Assembly: GCA_947475845.1 (NCBI GenBank)
Contig: CANJMO010000008.1
Span: 1-55,895, forward strand
Direction of reading: 5' to 3'
Length of the DNA: 55,895 bases
Source: Caulobacteraceae bacterium
GTDB lineage: Bacteria > Pseudomonadota > Alphaproteobacteria > Caulobacterales > Caulobacteraceae
Both the position numbers and the translations under genes were made by a program. Below, one piece after another: positions 18,028 to 26,037 of the stretch; position 1 is the stretch's first letter; each line of letters opens with the position of its first letter. The notes under the pieces are model-generated. The model saw only the letters and a list, made by a program, of their open reading frames with translations. It was not told the origin of the DNA and did no database searches.

Positions 18028-18818
18028 CCCGTCACCGTGTAGATCATGATGCCGGTGGCGACCGACAGGTTGAGGCTGTCGGCGCGGCCGCGCATGGGGA
18101 TTTTCACGTTCACGTCGCAAGCTGCGGCCAGTTCGGGAGGCAGGCCCTGCTGTTCGTTGCCCATCAGGATGAGGGTGGGGGCGCGGTAGTCTGCCTGACG
18201 GTAGTCGGTAGTGGCGCTCAGGAGCGTGCCGGCGACGGAGCCGGGCCAGCTGGCGCGCCAGGCCAGGAATTCGGGGATGGTGGCCTTGGCGATCTTGACC
18301 GCGAACACCGAGCCCATGGTCGCCCGCACCGCCTCGACGGAATAAGGGTCGGTACAGTCACCGACCAGGATCACCCCCCCGCAACCGGCGGAGTCTGCGG
18401 TTCGGATGATGGTGCCGAGGTTGCCGGGATCGCGCACCGCCTGCAGGGCCACCCAGCACGGCGCGGCGCTCGGATCGATGTCGTGCAGAGGCGTGAAAAC
18501 TTGAGGGAAAACAGCCATTACCGCCTGAGGGTTGTCACGGCGCGAGACCTTTTCCAGCACCTCGCGGCTGACCTCGATGATCTCGCCGGCGGCGGCGCGC
18601 GCGGCGGCCACGGCCTTCTTGAGCATCGGGTGGTCGCTGGCGTCCGGACCGTACATCAGGATCGAGGGGGCGTGGCCGAGGTCGATGGCCTCGATGACGA
18701 TCTTAAGGCCCTCCGCCAGGAACAGGCCGCTCTCCTCGCGCTCCTTGCGCAGGTGCAGCCCGCGCACGGCCTTGACCGTGGGGTTGGTCAGGGAGGTGAT
18801 CTGACGGGCGTCCGTCAT
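18024..18818 (-). CDS. TrmH/SpoU-family RNA 2'-O-methyltransferase
   Basis: 264 residues from the ATG at 18818. The N-terminal substrate-binding domain (SLTNPTVKAVRGLHLRKERE, ESGLFLAEGLKIVIEA) is followed by a SPOUT knot with all three motifs: RDPGNLGTIIRTADSAGCGG, LILMGNEQQGLP and IPMRGRADSLNLSVATGIMI. It transfers methyl from SAM to a ribose 2'-OH in rRNA or tRNA; the exact nucleotide is not predictable here. The start overlaps the upstream methyltransferase stop by four bases (ATGA), so the two RNA-modification genes form an operon. Confidence 0.94.
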   Translation of the reverse strand: MTDARQITSLTNPTVKAVRGLHLRKEREESGLFLAEGLKIVIEAIDLGHAPSILMYGPDASDHPMLKKAVAAARAAAGEIIEVSREVLEKVSRRDNPQAVMAVFPQVFTPLHDIDPSAAPCWVALQAVRDPGNLGTIIRTADSAGCGGVILVGDCTDPYSVEAVRATMGSVFAVKIAKATIPEFLAWRASWPGSVAGTLLSATTDYRQADYRAPTLILMGNEQQGLPPELAAACDVNVKIPMRGRADSLNLSVATGIMIYTVTG

Positions 18819-19717
18819 GCCGGGGTCCAACGGGCGAAGAAGGATAGGCCGATCTGACGGTCGGTGGTCTCTTCCTGCAGAGCCAGTTCGCCCCAGTCGA
18901 TACGGCCGCCGCGGCCTTCCAGCTCCTGCGCCAGCAGGTGGGCGAGGGCGACGCCGGAGATGCGGGCGGCATAGGCGTTGAGCAGGATGAAGCTGGCGTT
19001 GTCCGACAGAAGTCCGGCGCAAAGCTTTGCCATTTCTGGCAAATCCTCGAACAGACGCCAGACCTCGTTATTGGGGCCGCGTCCGTATTTGGGCGGATCG
19101 AGGATGACGCCTTCGTAGCGGGACTCGCGGCGGGCTTCGCGCTGCACGAACTTGCGGGCGTCCTCGCAGATCCAGCGGATCGGCTTGTCGGCCATGCCGG
19201 CCAGGGCGGCGTTGTCGCGGGCCCAGCCGATGGCGCGCTTGGAGGCGTCGACATGGGTGACGTGGGCGCCGGCGGCGGCGCAGACCAGGCTGGCGACGCC
19301 GGTATAGCCAAACAGGTTCAAGACCTTGGGCGCGTTTCCTGCGGATTCGACGCGGCTCTTGAGCCAGGCCCAGTTGGCGGCCTGTTCGGGGAAGAAGGCG
19401 AGGTGGCGGAAGTTGGTGAACTGGCCGTTGAAGCGAACGTCACCCCAGCCGAGCGGGAATGGCGCGATCGGCGCGGCCTTGAAGCGCCAGTTGCCGGCCT
19501 CGTCCTCGTCGGAGGGATCGAACAGGGCGTCGGCGGCGTCCCACTCGGCGGCGGGCAGGCGCGGCGCCCACAAGCACTGCGGCTCGGGGCGGACCACGCT
19601 GAACTTGCCATAGCGCTCCAGCTTGCGGCCATGCCCGGAGTCGACCAGGGCGTAGTCCGGCCAGGCAGTGGTGCGCATGACCAGGGCGTCTGGCGCGACT
19701 TGAGGGCTGCTGCTCAT
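18815..19717 (-). CDS. Class I SAM-dependent rRNA methyltransferase (RlmI/RlmK-like, COG1092)
   Basis: 300 residues. After an N-terminal region (YALVDSGHGRKLERYGKFSV), the fold has motif I VLNLFGYTGVASLVCAAAGA, acidic motif VTHVDASKRAIGWARDNAAL and catalytic-loop motif GVILDPPKYGRGP. These match COG1092 23S rRNA methyltransferases, although the protein is shorter than E. coli RlmI and lacks a PUA domain. It is cotranscribed with the downstream SpoU methyltransferase. It is divergent from the dehydratase gene, with 80 bases of shared control region. Confidence 0.9.
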   Translation of the reverse strand: MSSSPQVAPDALVMRTTAWPDYALVDSGHGRKLERYGKFSVVRPEPQCLWAPRLPAAEWDAADALFDPSDEDEAGNWRFKAAPIAPFPLGWGDVRFNGQFTNFRHLAFFPEQAANWAWLKSRVESAGNAPKVLNLFGYTGVASLVCAAAGAHVTHVDASKRAIGWARDNAALAGMADKPIRWICEDARKFVQREARRESRYEGVILDPPKYGRGPNNEVWRLFEDLPEMAKLCAGLLSDNASFILLNAYAARISGVALAHLLAQELEGRGGRIDWGELALQEETTDRQIGLSFFARWTPA

Positions 19718-19797
19718 CGCATTGGCATTACGGGCCCGGGGCGCGCGGGTAAAGCCGCCGCCTTGCCGGTGGGACGGGTTTGTCCTTTAAAGGCCGT

Positions 19798-20772
19798 ATG
19801 ATCCTGCCCGCTTTCGAAGACGTTCTGGACGCCGCCGCACGCCTGGAGGGCCTGGCTGTCAGGACACCGCTGGTGCGCAGTGACGTGCTGGATGCGGTGG
19901 TGAGTGGGCGGGTCTTTGTGAAGGCCGAGTGCCTGCAGCGGACCGGGTCGTTCAAGTTTCGAGGGGCCTATAACCGCATCTCGCGGCTGACGGTGGAGCA
20001 GCGCCCCTACGGGGTGGTGGCGTTCTCGTCCGGCAATCACGCCCAGGGTGTGGCGGCCGCAGCGGCCATGATGGGCGCTCCGGCGGTGATCGTGATGCCG
20101 TCGGACGCCCCGGCGGCCAAGGTCGAGGGCACCAGGGCTCTGGGCGGCGAAGTGGTGTTGTACGACCGCTGGACCCAGTCGCGCGAGCAGATCGCCGCCG
20201 AGATCGGGGCGGAACGACAGGCGGTCGTCGTGCCCGCCTTCGAGGATTTCCATGTCATGGCCGGGCAGGGGACGGCGGGGCTGGAGGCGGCGCAGCAGCT
20301 GGAAGCGCTGGGAGAGGCGGCGGACCGGCTGCTGTGTCCGGCGTCGGGCGGCGGACTGATCGCCGGTATCGGCCTGGCGTTCGGCGCCCTGTCGCCGAGG
20401 ACCGAACTCTATGCGGTGGAGCCGCAGGCCTATAACGACCACGCCCTCAGCCTCGTGGCCGGCCATCCGGTGACGGTGAAGCCCGAAGGCTCCAGCCTGC
20501 TGGACGCCCTGATGGCCCCCGCGCCTGGGGACATGACCTTCGCCTTGAACAGCAGGACGTTGTCGGGCGCCCTGGGAGTCAGCGACGAGGAGGCCCTGGC
20601 CGCTATGGCGTTCGCCTTCAAGCATCTGAAACTGGTGTTGGAGCCAGGCGGCGCGGCTGCGCTGGCGGCCCTGCTGTCGGGCAGGATCGAGGCGAACGGA
20701 CGCACGACCCTGGTGATCGCGTCCGGCGGCAATGTCGACGCATCGGTCTACAGCCGCGCGATCGGCGCCTAG
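19798..20772 (+). CDS. Threonine/serine dehydratase (PLP fold-type II)
   Basis: 324 residues from the ATG at 19798; an upstream TTG would add six. The PLP lysine is Lys53 in RTGSFKFRGAYN, SSGNHAQGVAAAAAMMG follows, and the phosphate-binding glycine loop is PASGGGLIAGIG. There is no C-terminal ACT domain, so this is the short catabolic form (threonine ammonia-lyase, serine dehydratase or serine racemase-like), producing 2-oxobutanoate or pyruvate and ammonia. Which amino acid it prefers is not decided by sequence. The TAG stop overlaps that of the convergent lytic transglycosylase gene in a CTAG. Confidence 0.9.
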   Translation: MILPAFEDVLDAAARLEGLAVRTPLVRSDVLDAVVSGRVFVKAECLQRTGSFKFRGAYNRISRLTVEQRPYGVVAFSSGNHAQGVAAAAAMMGAPAVIVMPSDAPAAKVEGTRALGGEVVLYDRWTQSREQIAAEIGAERQAVVVPAFEDFHVMAGQGTAGLEAAQQLEALGEAADRLLCPASGGGLIAGIGLAFGALSPRTELYAVEPQAYNDHALSLVAGHPVTVKPEGSSLLDALMAPAPGDMTFALNSRTLSGALGVSDEEALAAMAFAFKHLKLVLEPGGAAALAALLSGRIEANGRTTLVIASGGNVDASVYSRAIGA

Positions 20773-23075
20773 CTTCTGCGGCGCTTGGCCTTGGAGCGAT
20801 GGGCGGCCTTGCCTTTGACTTTCACCTTCTTGGCCTTGGCCAGTTCGGCCTGGGTCTTCACGTGCTTGATGACGCCTCGCTCCAGGACCGGACGTTCGAC
20901 GGGCCCCGTGGATTCCGGCGGATTGGCGACGGGGGTGGAGGCGATCACGGTGACCGGCACGTCGGTGCGGGTCTGGGTCGGGATCGGCGACAGGGTGTTC
21001 TGCGCCGTCCGATAGGGGTTGGCGGCCAGGCCGTAGGCGCCGCGCTTGAGGTCCTGGGCCAGAGTCAGGGGTGCGCGGCCACCGTTCAGGCGCGCGCGGT
21101 AAACCTGAACATTCTCAAGCACTCGCATGACATAGTTACGGGTTTCTCCGATCGGGATGCATTCGATGTAATCGACCGGATCGGTGGAGGAGGAACGCGG
21201 GTCGCCGCAGGCTTCGATCCAGCGCGGCGGGCGGCCGGGGCCGGCGTTGTAGGCGGCGGTGGCCATGACATAGGAGCCATCGAACTGGGAGACCAGATCG
21301 CCGAGAAAACCCGACCCGAGGTCCATGTTGTACTCGGGGTCGTCGAGCATGGTCTCGCGATAGGTCATGCCCCGGCGCGAGGCCAGGTTCTTGGCCGTGG
21401 CCGGCATCAGCTGCATCATCCCGCGCGCCCCGGCGCCGGAGCGGATGCGGGCGTCGAAGCCGCTTTCCTGGCGGATGATGCCGAGGACATAGGGTGTCTC
21501 GACCGGCGAATTGCCGGGCGCGGTGCGGACGGGATAGCCACGCTCCGGAAGGATCAGGCCGCGTTGGGCCGCCAGGCGAACGATGCGCATGACCAGATCC
21601 TGGTCGCCGTTGGCCTGGGCGAAATCCACCAGCAGGGCCGCGTCGCCGGCCGTGGGCAGGCTGTCGGCGGCCGCGATCAGCATCGAGCGGTAAAGTGTGT
21701 GGTCGTTGGCCAGGGCCAGGATGCGGGCGGCCTGGACCAGCTCGTGCGCATCGAAGCGGGCCCTGTCGAGCGGTGTAGAGACCGGGTCCTTGTCGAGGAC
21801 GATCTCGGTGATGCCGGCCTTGGCCGCGGCCAGCTGGCCGTAGAAGGTGGTGTAATATTTGGCGCCCTGGCCGTAGTAGCTCTGAGCGGCGACGACGTCG
21901 CCGATGGCTTCCTCGGCGCGGCCACGCCAGTAGAGGGCGCGGGCCAGGGTGATCGGAGACGCGCCGATGAAGTTCAGGCGGCCGAAGTACTGCTCGGCCT
22001 TGACCGGGTCGTGCAGCTTGGTCAGGGCGATCCAGCCGCCGAGGAATTCGGCGTCCGAGGCATCCGCGCCCGGCGGCAGGCCATGGCCGTCCACCGCCCG
22101 ATAGGCCGAGACGTAGTCGCCCGACTGTACCGCGACGTTCACCAACTGGCGGCGTAGGAGCCAGAAGCGGCTGGCGGCGTCGGCCGGCAGGTTCTTGGGG
22201 AAGTCGGCCAACAGGGGCAGGGCTTGGGCGCCCATATCGCGGGCGTAGAGGTAGCGGGCGTGCTCCACCGCCAGGCCCGGATCGTGAATGTGTTCCAGCG
22301 GAACGGCGGCGAACAGGTCGGCGGCGTTGGCGGCGTTGCTGCGCAGGGCTATCCGCGCTTCGGCCAGGCCGCGCTGATCGGCCGGCAGCAGGTCGAGCAT
22401 GTCCTTGGCCGCGGGGCCTTGCTGACCGTAGAGCAGCGTGTCGGCGCGCTTGATGTGGTCGTCGACCGTCAGCATGGCGCCGAAGCGGGCCAACATAAGG
22501 CGTTGGCCGTCGGCCTCGAAGGCGCGGTCGCGCCAGTAGTGACGGATCAGGGCCTGGGCGTCGGCGCCGCGGCCGAGCTGCTGGTAAGAGGAGGCGAGGG
22601 TCATCGCCCCTTCGGGCGTGGCCGGGTCGGAAGCCTTGAACCAGTCCACCACCTGTTGCGGCGACAGGCCGGAGTTGCCGATCGCGCGCTCGGCCCAGCT
22701 TTGTCGGTTGGCGCGGCGCGGCCAGCCCTGCAGGTCGACTCGGGCGCGGTCGATCTCGGCGAAGCTCAGGCGGTTGGCCAACTGGTCGGCGGCGGCCCAT
22801 TCCAGGATCTTGCGCGCCACCGGCTGGTTGAGCTCGGCGATGGCGATGCGAAGCTGATCGAGGTTGCCGGCGCGGGCGGCGGCCAGGCCGGTGCGCACCC
22901 ACTCGATGTCGTTGGCGGTCGGCGGGGCGGTGGGGGCGATCAGGGAGCCAGGGACCGCGGGGGTGTCGGACGCGGAGTTCTGAGCCACGGCGGAGCCGGT
23001 CAGCGCCGCGACGCAGGCCGCCGCCATCAAAACCCGGGTCCAATAGGCCACGTCTACACTCCGAGTACGACTCAT
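20769..23075 (-). CDS. Periplasmic soluble lytic transglycosylase (Slt70-like)
   Basis: 768 residues from the ATG at 23075, chosen because it places a signal peptide (ending LTGSAVAQ) at the N-terminus; the longer frame would not. A long alpha-superhelical region (about 60-520), rich in tetratricopeptide-like helices, is followed by the SLT domain: VLGIIRQESGFDARIRSGAG (catalytic Glu), ARGMMQLMPATAKNLA and YVMATAAYNAGPGR. It cleaves the MurNAc-GlcNAc bond of peptidoglycan to give anhydro-muropeptides. A basic Lys-rich tail (KAKKVKVKGKAAHRSKAKR) may bind the envelope. Divergent from dapA, 102 bases apart. Confidence 0.94.
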   Translation of the reverse strand: MSRTRSVDVAYWTRVLMAAACVAALTGSAVAQNSASDTPAVPGSLIAPTAPPTANDIEWVRTGLAAARAGNLDQLRIAIAELNQPVARKILEWAAADQLANRLSFAEIDRARVDLQGWPRRANRQSWAERAIGNSGLSPQQVVDWFKASDPATPEGAMTLASSYQQLGRGADAQALIRHYWRDRAFEADGQRLMLARFGAMLTVDDHIKRADTLLYGQQGPAAKDMLDLLPADQRGLAEARIALRSNAANAADLFAAVPLEHIHDPGLAVEHARYLYARDMGAQALPLLADFPKNLPADAASRFWLLRRQLVNVAVQSGDYVSAYRAVDGHGLPPGADASDAEFLGGWIALTKLHDPVKAEQYFGRLNFIGASPITLARALYWRGRAEEAIGDVVAAQSYYGQGAKYYTTFYGQLAAAKAGITEIVLDKDPVSTPLDRARFDAHELVQAARILALANDHTLYRSMLIAAADSLPTAGDAALLVDFAQANGDQDLVMRIVRLAAQRGLILPERGYPVRTAPGNSPVETPYVLGIIRQESGFDARIRSGAGARGMMQLMPATAKNLASRRGMTYRETMLDDPEYNMDLGSGFLGDLVSQFDGSYVMATAAYNAGPGRPPRWIEACGDPRSSSTDPVDYIECIPIGETRNYVMRVLENVQVYRARLNGGRAPLTLAQDLKRGAYGLAANPYRTAQNTLSPIPTQTRTDVPVTVIASTPVANPPESTGPVERPVLERGVIKHVKTQAELAKAKKVKVKGKAAHRSKAKRRRS

Positions 23076-23177
23076 CGGGGAGTCTAGCTGTTGCTTACGC
23101 CCCCCGCGCGGCCATATTGTCCGCTGACAACTGGGCCGCAAGAAGAAGCGGCGTCGCATCACGGCTTATTGCACATC

Positions 23178-24101
23178 ATGTCTAACCCTTTGTTCAAGGG
23201 CGCAATTCCTGCGCTGGTCACACCGTTCGCCAACGGAGCCGTCGACGAGGCCGCCTTCGTGGCCCTGGTCGAGCGTCAGATCGCGGGCGGGGTGCACGGA
23301 CTGGTCCCGGTCGGCACCACCGGCGAGACCGCCACCCTGAGCCACGACGAGCATCGCCGGGTGGTGGAGCTGTGCGTGAAGACGGCGGCCGGGCGCGTGC
23401 CGGTGATCGCGGGCGCGGGGTCCAACTCGACCACCGAAGCCATCGAGCTGGTGCACTTCGCCAAGGCCGTGGGCGCCGATGCGGCCCTGGTGGTCTCGCC
23501 CTATTACAACCGGCCGAGCCAGGAAGGCATCTATCAGCACTACAAGGCGATCAACGACGCCGTGCAGCTGCCGGTCCTGATCTACAACGTGCCGACGCGG
23601 ACCTCTTCGGACGTGGCGACCGAGACCATCGCCCGTCTGGCCAAGCTGCCCAACATCGTCGGGGTCAAGGACGCCACCGGCGACCTGGCGCGGATCAGCA
23701 TGATGCGGCTGGAGTGTCCCGATGACTTCGTGCTGCTGACCGGCGACGACCCGTCCGCCCTGGGCTACATGGCGCATGGCGGCCATGGCTGTATCTCGGT
23801 GACCTGCAATGTGGCGCCCGAGGCGTTTTCAGCCTTCATGAACGCCTGCTTGAACGGCGATTGGCCGGGCGCGCTCTATCAGCAGGACCGCATGATCCGC
23901 CTGCACAAGGCGCTGTTCCTCGACGCCTCGCCGGCGCCGACCAAGTTCGCCCTGTCGCATCTGGGCCTGTGCGAGGAAGGCGTTCGCCTGCCGGTGACGG
24001 TGTGCGCCGAAGCGGTGCGGCCCGTGGTGGTCGCCGCCATGCGCGAAGCCGGCGTCGAAGCGGCCCCGGGCGTCAATCGCGCCGCCAGCCGGGTGTCATG
24101 A
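23178..24101 (+). CDS. dapA: 4-hydroxy-tetrahydrodipicolinate synthase
   Basis: 307 residues from the ATG at 23178. TIM-barrel [25 protein letters not shown], the proton-relay Tyr136 in LIYNVPTRT, and the Schiff-base Lys164 in GVKDATGDL are all present. It condenses pyruvate with aspartate semialdehyde in lysine and diaminopimelate (peptidoglycan) synthesis. The stop overlaps the smpB start (ATGA), so the two are probably coupled. No lysine riboswitch is visible in the short upstream region. Confidence 0.97.
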   Translation: MSNPLFKGAIPALVTPFANGAVDEAAFVALVERQIAGGVHGLVPVGTTGETATLSHDEHRRVVELCVKTAAGRVPVIAGAGSNSTTEAIELVHFAKAVGADAALVVSPYYNRPSQEGIYQHYKAINDAVQLPVLIYNVPTRTSSDVATETIARLAKLPNIVGVKDATGDLARISMMRLECPDDFVLLTGDDPSALGYMAHGGHGCISVTCNVAPEAFSAFMNACLNGDWPGALYQQDRMIRLHKALFLDASPAPTKFALSHLGLCEEGVRLPVTVCAEAVRPVVVAAMREAGVEAAPGVNRAASRVS

Positions 24102-24571
24102 GCGACAAGGAACCGGGCGCGAACAAGCTGATCGCCGAAAACCGGAGAGCCCGCTTCGACTATTTCCTGGAGCAATCCTACGAAGCCGGCCTGTCGCTGA
24201 CGGGGACCGAGGTGAAAGCCCTGCGCCTTGGGCGGGCCAATATCGCCGAATCCTATGTCGCGGCCGAGGGGCGCGAGCTGGTGCTGATCAACGCCTATAT
24301 CCCGGAATACGGCCCGGCCAACCGCTTCAACCACGACCCGCGCCGGCCGCGGAAGCTGCTCCTACACCGCAAGGAGATCGACAAGATGCTGGCGGCCGTG
24401 CAGCGCGACGGCAAGACGCTGGCGGCCACCAAGCTCTATTTCAACGACAAGGGCCGGGTGAAGCTCGAGCTGGCCCTGGCCAAGGGCAAGAAGGCCCACG
24501 ACAAGCGCGAAGTCGAAGCCGCGCGCGACTGGAAGCGCGAACAAGGGCGCCTCATGCGTGATCGCGGGTGA
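24098..24571 (+). CDS. smpB: SsrA-binding protein
   Basis: 157 residues. [20 protein letters not shown] and [20 protein letters not shown] are the family signature, and the C-terminal tail [20 protein letters not shown] is the basic region that enters the ribosomal mRNA channel. It binds tmRNA and delivers it to stalled ribosomes. The start overlaps the dapA stop by four bases; dapA-smpB linkage is common in Alphaproteobacteria. Confidence 0.97.
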   Translation: MSDKEPGANKLIAENRRARFDYFLEQSYEAGLSLTGTEVKALRLGRANIAESYVAAEGRELVLINAYIPEYGPANRFNHDPRRPRKLLLHRKEIDKMLAAVQRDGKTLAATKLYFNDKGRVKLELALAKGKKAHDKREVEAARDWKREQGRLMRDRG

Positions 24572-24697
24572 CTATTTCGTGAGCAGCTTGACCGTCTCCC
24601 ATAGGGGATAAGGGCCCTGCGTCATTTTGGACCTTACGGCCACGCTCGACGCACCGCAAAAACTCGATAAGCCTTTAGGTGACTGTTTGGTTTGAGG

Positions 24698-24716
24698 TTT
24701 TCCGAAACGCGGAAAA
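24698..24716. repeat. 7-bp perfect dyad upstream of the first S8 protease
   Basis: TTTTCCG (24698-24704) is inverted as CGGAAAA (24710-24716) around a 5-base centre. It lies within the 203-base gap between smpB and the protease gene, about 60-75 bases before the likely protease start. It could be an operator; no T-run makes it a terminator. Nothing else clear is seen in 24572-24774. Confidence 0.35.
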
Positions 24717-24774
24717 GTTCCATCCGATCGGTCGGGGTGACGTCGGGATGTGGCCTTCTGGGGGCGACCAAAAA

Positions 24775-25878
24775 GTGCGCAAGCGTTTGGACTGCATGGG
24801 CCGGACAATCCTGGCCGCCGGACTGGCCCTGGCCCTGACCGCCGGAACGGCTCACGCCGAAATGGTCGCCGCTTTGCTGGTCGATACCCTCGGCCCCGCG
24901 GGCGCGGCGCAGGACACCCAGAAGCGCAATGAAGACACCCTGGAGAGCCGCGCTTACCGGCTGAGCTGGGGCGTGCGCGCGATCGGCGCCGACAAGCTCC
25001 ATGGCCTCGGCATCACCGGCAAGGGCATGACCGTCGCGGTGATCGACTCCGGCCTGGCCGGCGGTGCGCCGGGCCTGGCCCACAGCATCTCCAACGCCTC
25101 CATTGATATCGTTCCGCGCCGCAAGGAGCCGGAAAAGAGCGACCGCCACGCGGTGTTCATCGCCGAGACGCTGGTGGGCTCGCCCGAAGGGGTCGGGGCA
25201 GTGGGCGTGGCCTATGACGCCACCGTACTGTCGGTGCGCGCCGACAGCGACGGGGCCTGCAACAAGGAATGCGCGTTCTCGGCCGCCAACCTGGCCAAGG
25301 CGGTGGACTACGCGGTATCCAAAAAGGTCCGCATCATTGACCTGTCCCTGGCCGGCGACGAGCCTCTGGGCAGCCGTTTCGAAGCGGCCCTGGGCAAGGC
25401 CGTCAAATCCGGCGCCGTGGTCATCATCGCATCGGGCAATGACGGCAAGTCCGAGCCGGCCTGGCCGGGCCGCTACGCCTCCGATCCCCGGTTCGCCGGC
25501 TCCATCGTGGCGGTGGGCGCGGTCGACAAGAAGGGCCAGATGGCCAACTTCTCCAACCGAGCCGGCCTGTCGCGGGCCGCCTATATCTCGGCGCCGGGCC
25601 AGAAAGTGGTCACCGACTGCGACGCCGACACCTGCGCCCTGATCTCGGGCACCTCGTTCGCCGCGCCGCATGTGGCCGGCGCCCTGGCGCTGCTGATGCA
25701 GGCCTTCCCCGATATGAGCGGCCGTCAGGCCCTCGACCTGATCCTGCGCACCGCACAGAGCGGCGGCGGGACGCAAGGCGACACCGTCTACGGCCGCGGC
25801 CGTCTGGACGTGTTCCGAGCCTATCAAGTGGCCATGTCCGAGCGCCGCGACGTGGCGGCGGCGCGCGCCATACCCTGA
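24775..25878 (+). CDS. Exported S8 (subtilisin-like) serine protease
   Basis: 367 residues if read from the GTG at 24775 (preceded by GGGGGCGACC); ATG codons at 24748 and 24796 are alternatives. The signal peptide ends LTAGTAHA. The catalytic triad is intact: Asp91 in TVAVIDSGLAG, His125 in DRHAVFIAE, and Ser294 in SGTSFAAPHVAGAL, with the oxyanion Asn in ASGNDG. No propeptide inhibitor, repeat or membrane anchor is visible, so a periplasmic or secreted protease is likely. It is a clear paralogue of the next gene (shared FSN, QAFP and QALDL-LRTA stretches), probably from tandem duplication. Confidence 0.9.
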   Translation: MRKRLDCMGRTILAAGLALALTAGTAHAEMVAALLVDTLGPAGAAQDTQKRNEDTLESRAYRLSWGVRAIGADKLHGLGITGKGMTVAVIDSGLAGGAPGLAHSISNASIDIVPRRKEPEKSDRHAVFIAETLVGSPEGVGAVGVAYDATVLSVRADSDGACNKECAFSAANLAKAVDYAVSKKVRIIDLSLAGDEPLGSRFEAALGKAVKSGAVVIIASGNDGKSEPAWPGRYASDPRFAGSIVAVGAVDKKGQMANFSNRAGLSRAAYISAPGQKVVTDCDADTCALISGTSFAAPHVAGALALLMQAFPDMSGRQALDLILRTAQSGGGTQGDTVYGRGRLDVFRAYQVAMSERRDVAAARAIP

Positions 25879-25884
25879 GGCCGC

Positions 25885-25899
25885 CGGAGCCCCTCGGGC
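25885..25899 (+). terminator. Short hairpin after the first S8 protease gene
   Basis: GAGCCC (25885-25890) pairs with GGGCTC (25894-25899) around a 3-base loop, starting six bases after the protease stop. The position suits a terminator but no T-run follows; a factor-assisted or weak stop is possible. Confidence 0.4.
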
Positions 25900-25958
25900 T
25901 CTGCAATATATCTCGCCGATCCGCATGATCATGTGAGCCTAACCCTCTGGTGATTTCT

Positions 25959-26018
25959 CACCGCGAGATGGTGTGGACGGCCAGGGCCTGATCGTTCATT
26001 CTGAGTTGCACCGCGAGA
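25959..26018. repeat. Direct repeat CACCGCGAGA, two copies 50 bp apart
   Basis: The 10-mer occurs at 25959-25968 and 26009-26018 in the 159-base gap before the second S8 protease; the second copy ends 19 bases before its start codon. Exact helical phasing (50 bp, roughly five turns) makes a paired regulator site possible. The rest of the gap holds only a small GGTGA/TCACC dyad at 25949-25962. Confidence 0.35.
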
Positions 26019-26037
26019 GCGGGCGGCGTCTGGGGCG

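Noticed and set aside
23076-23177. Lysine riboswitch before dapA
   Set aside because: The gap is only 102 bases and lacks the conserved multi-stem core of that class.
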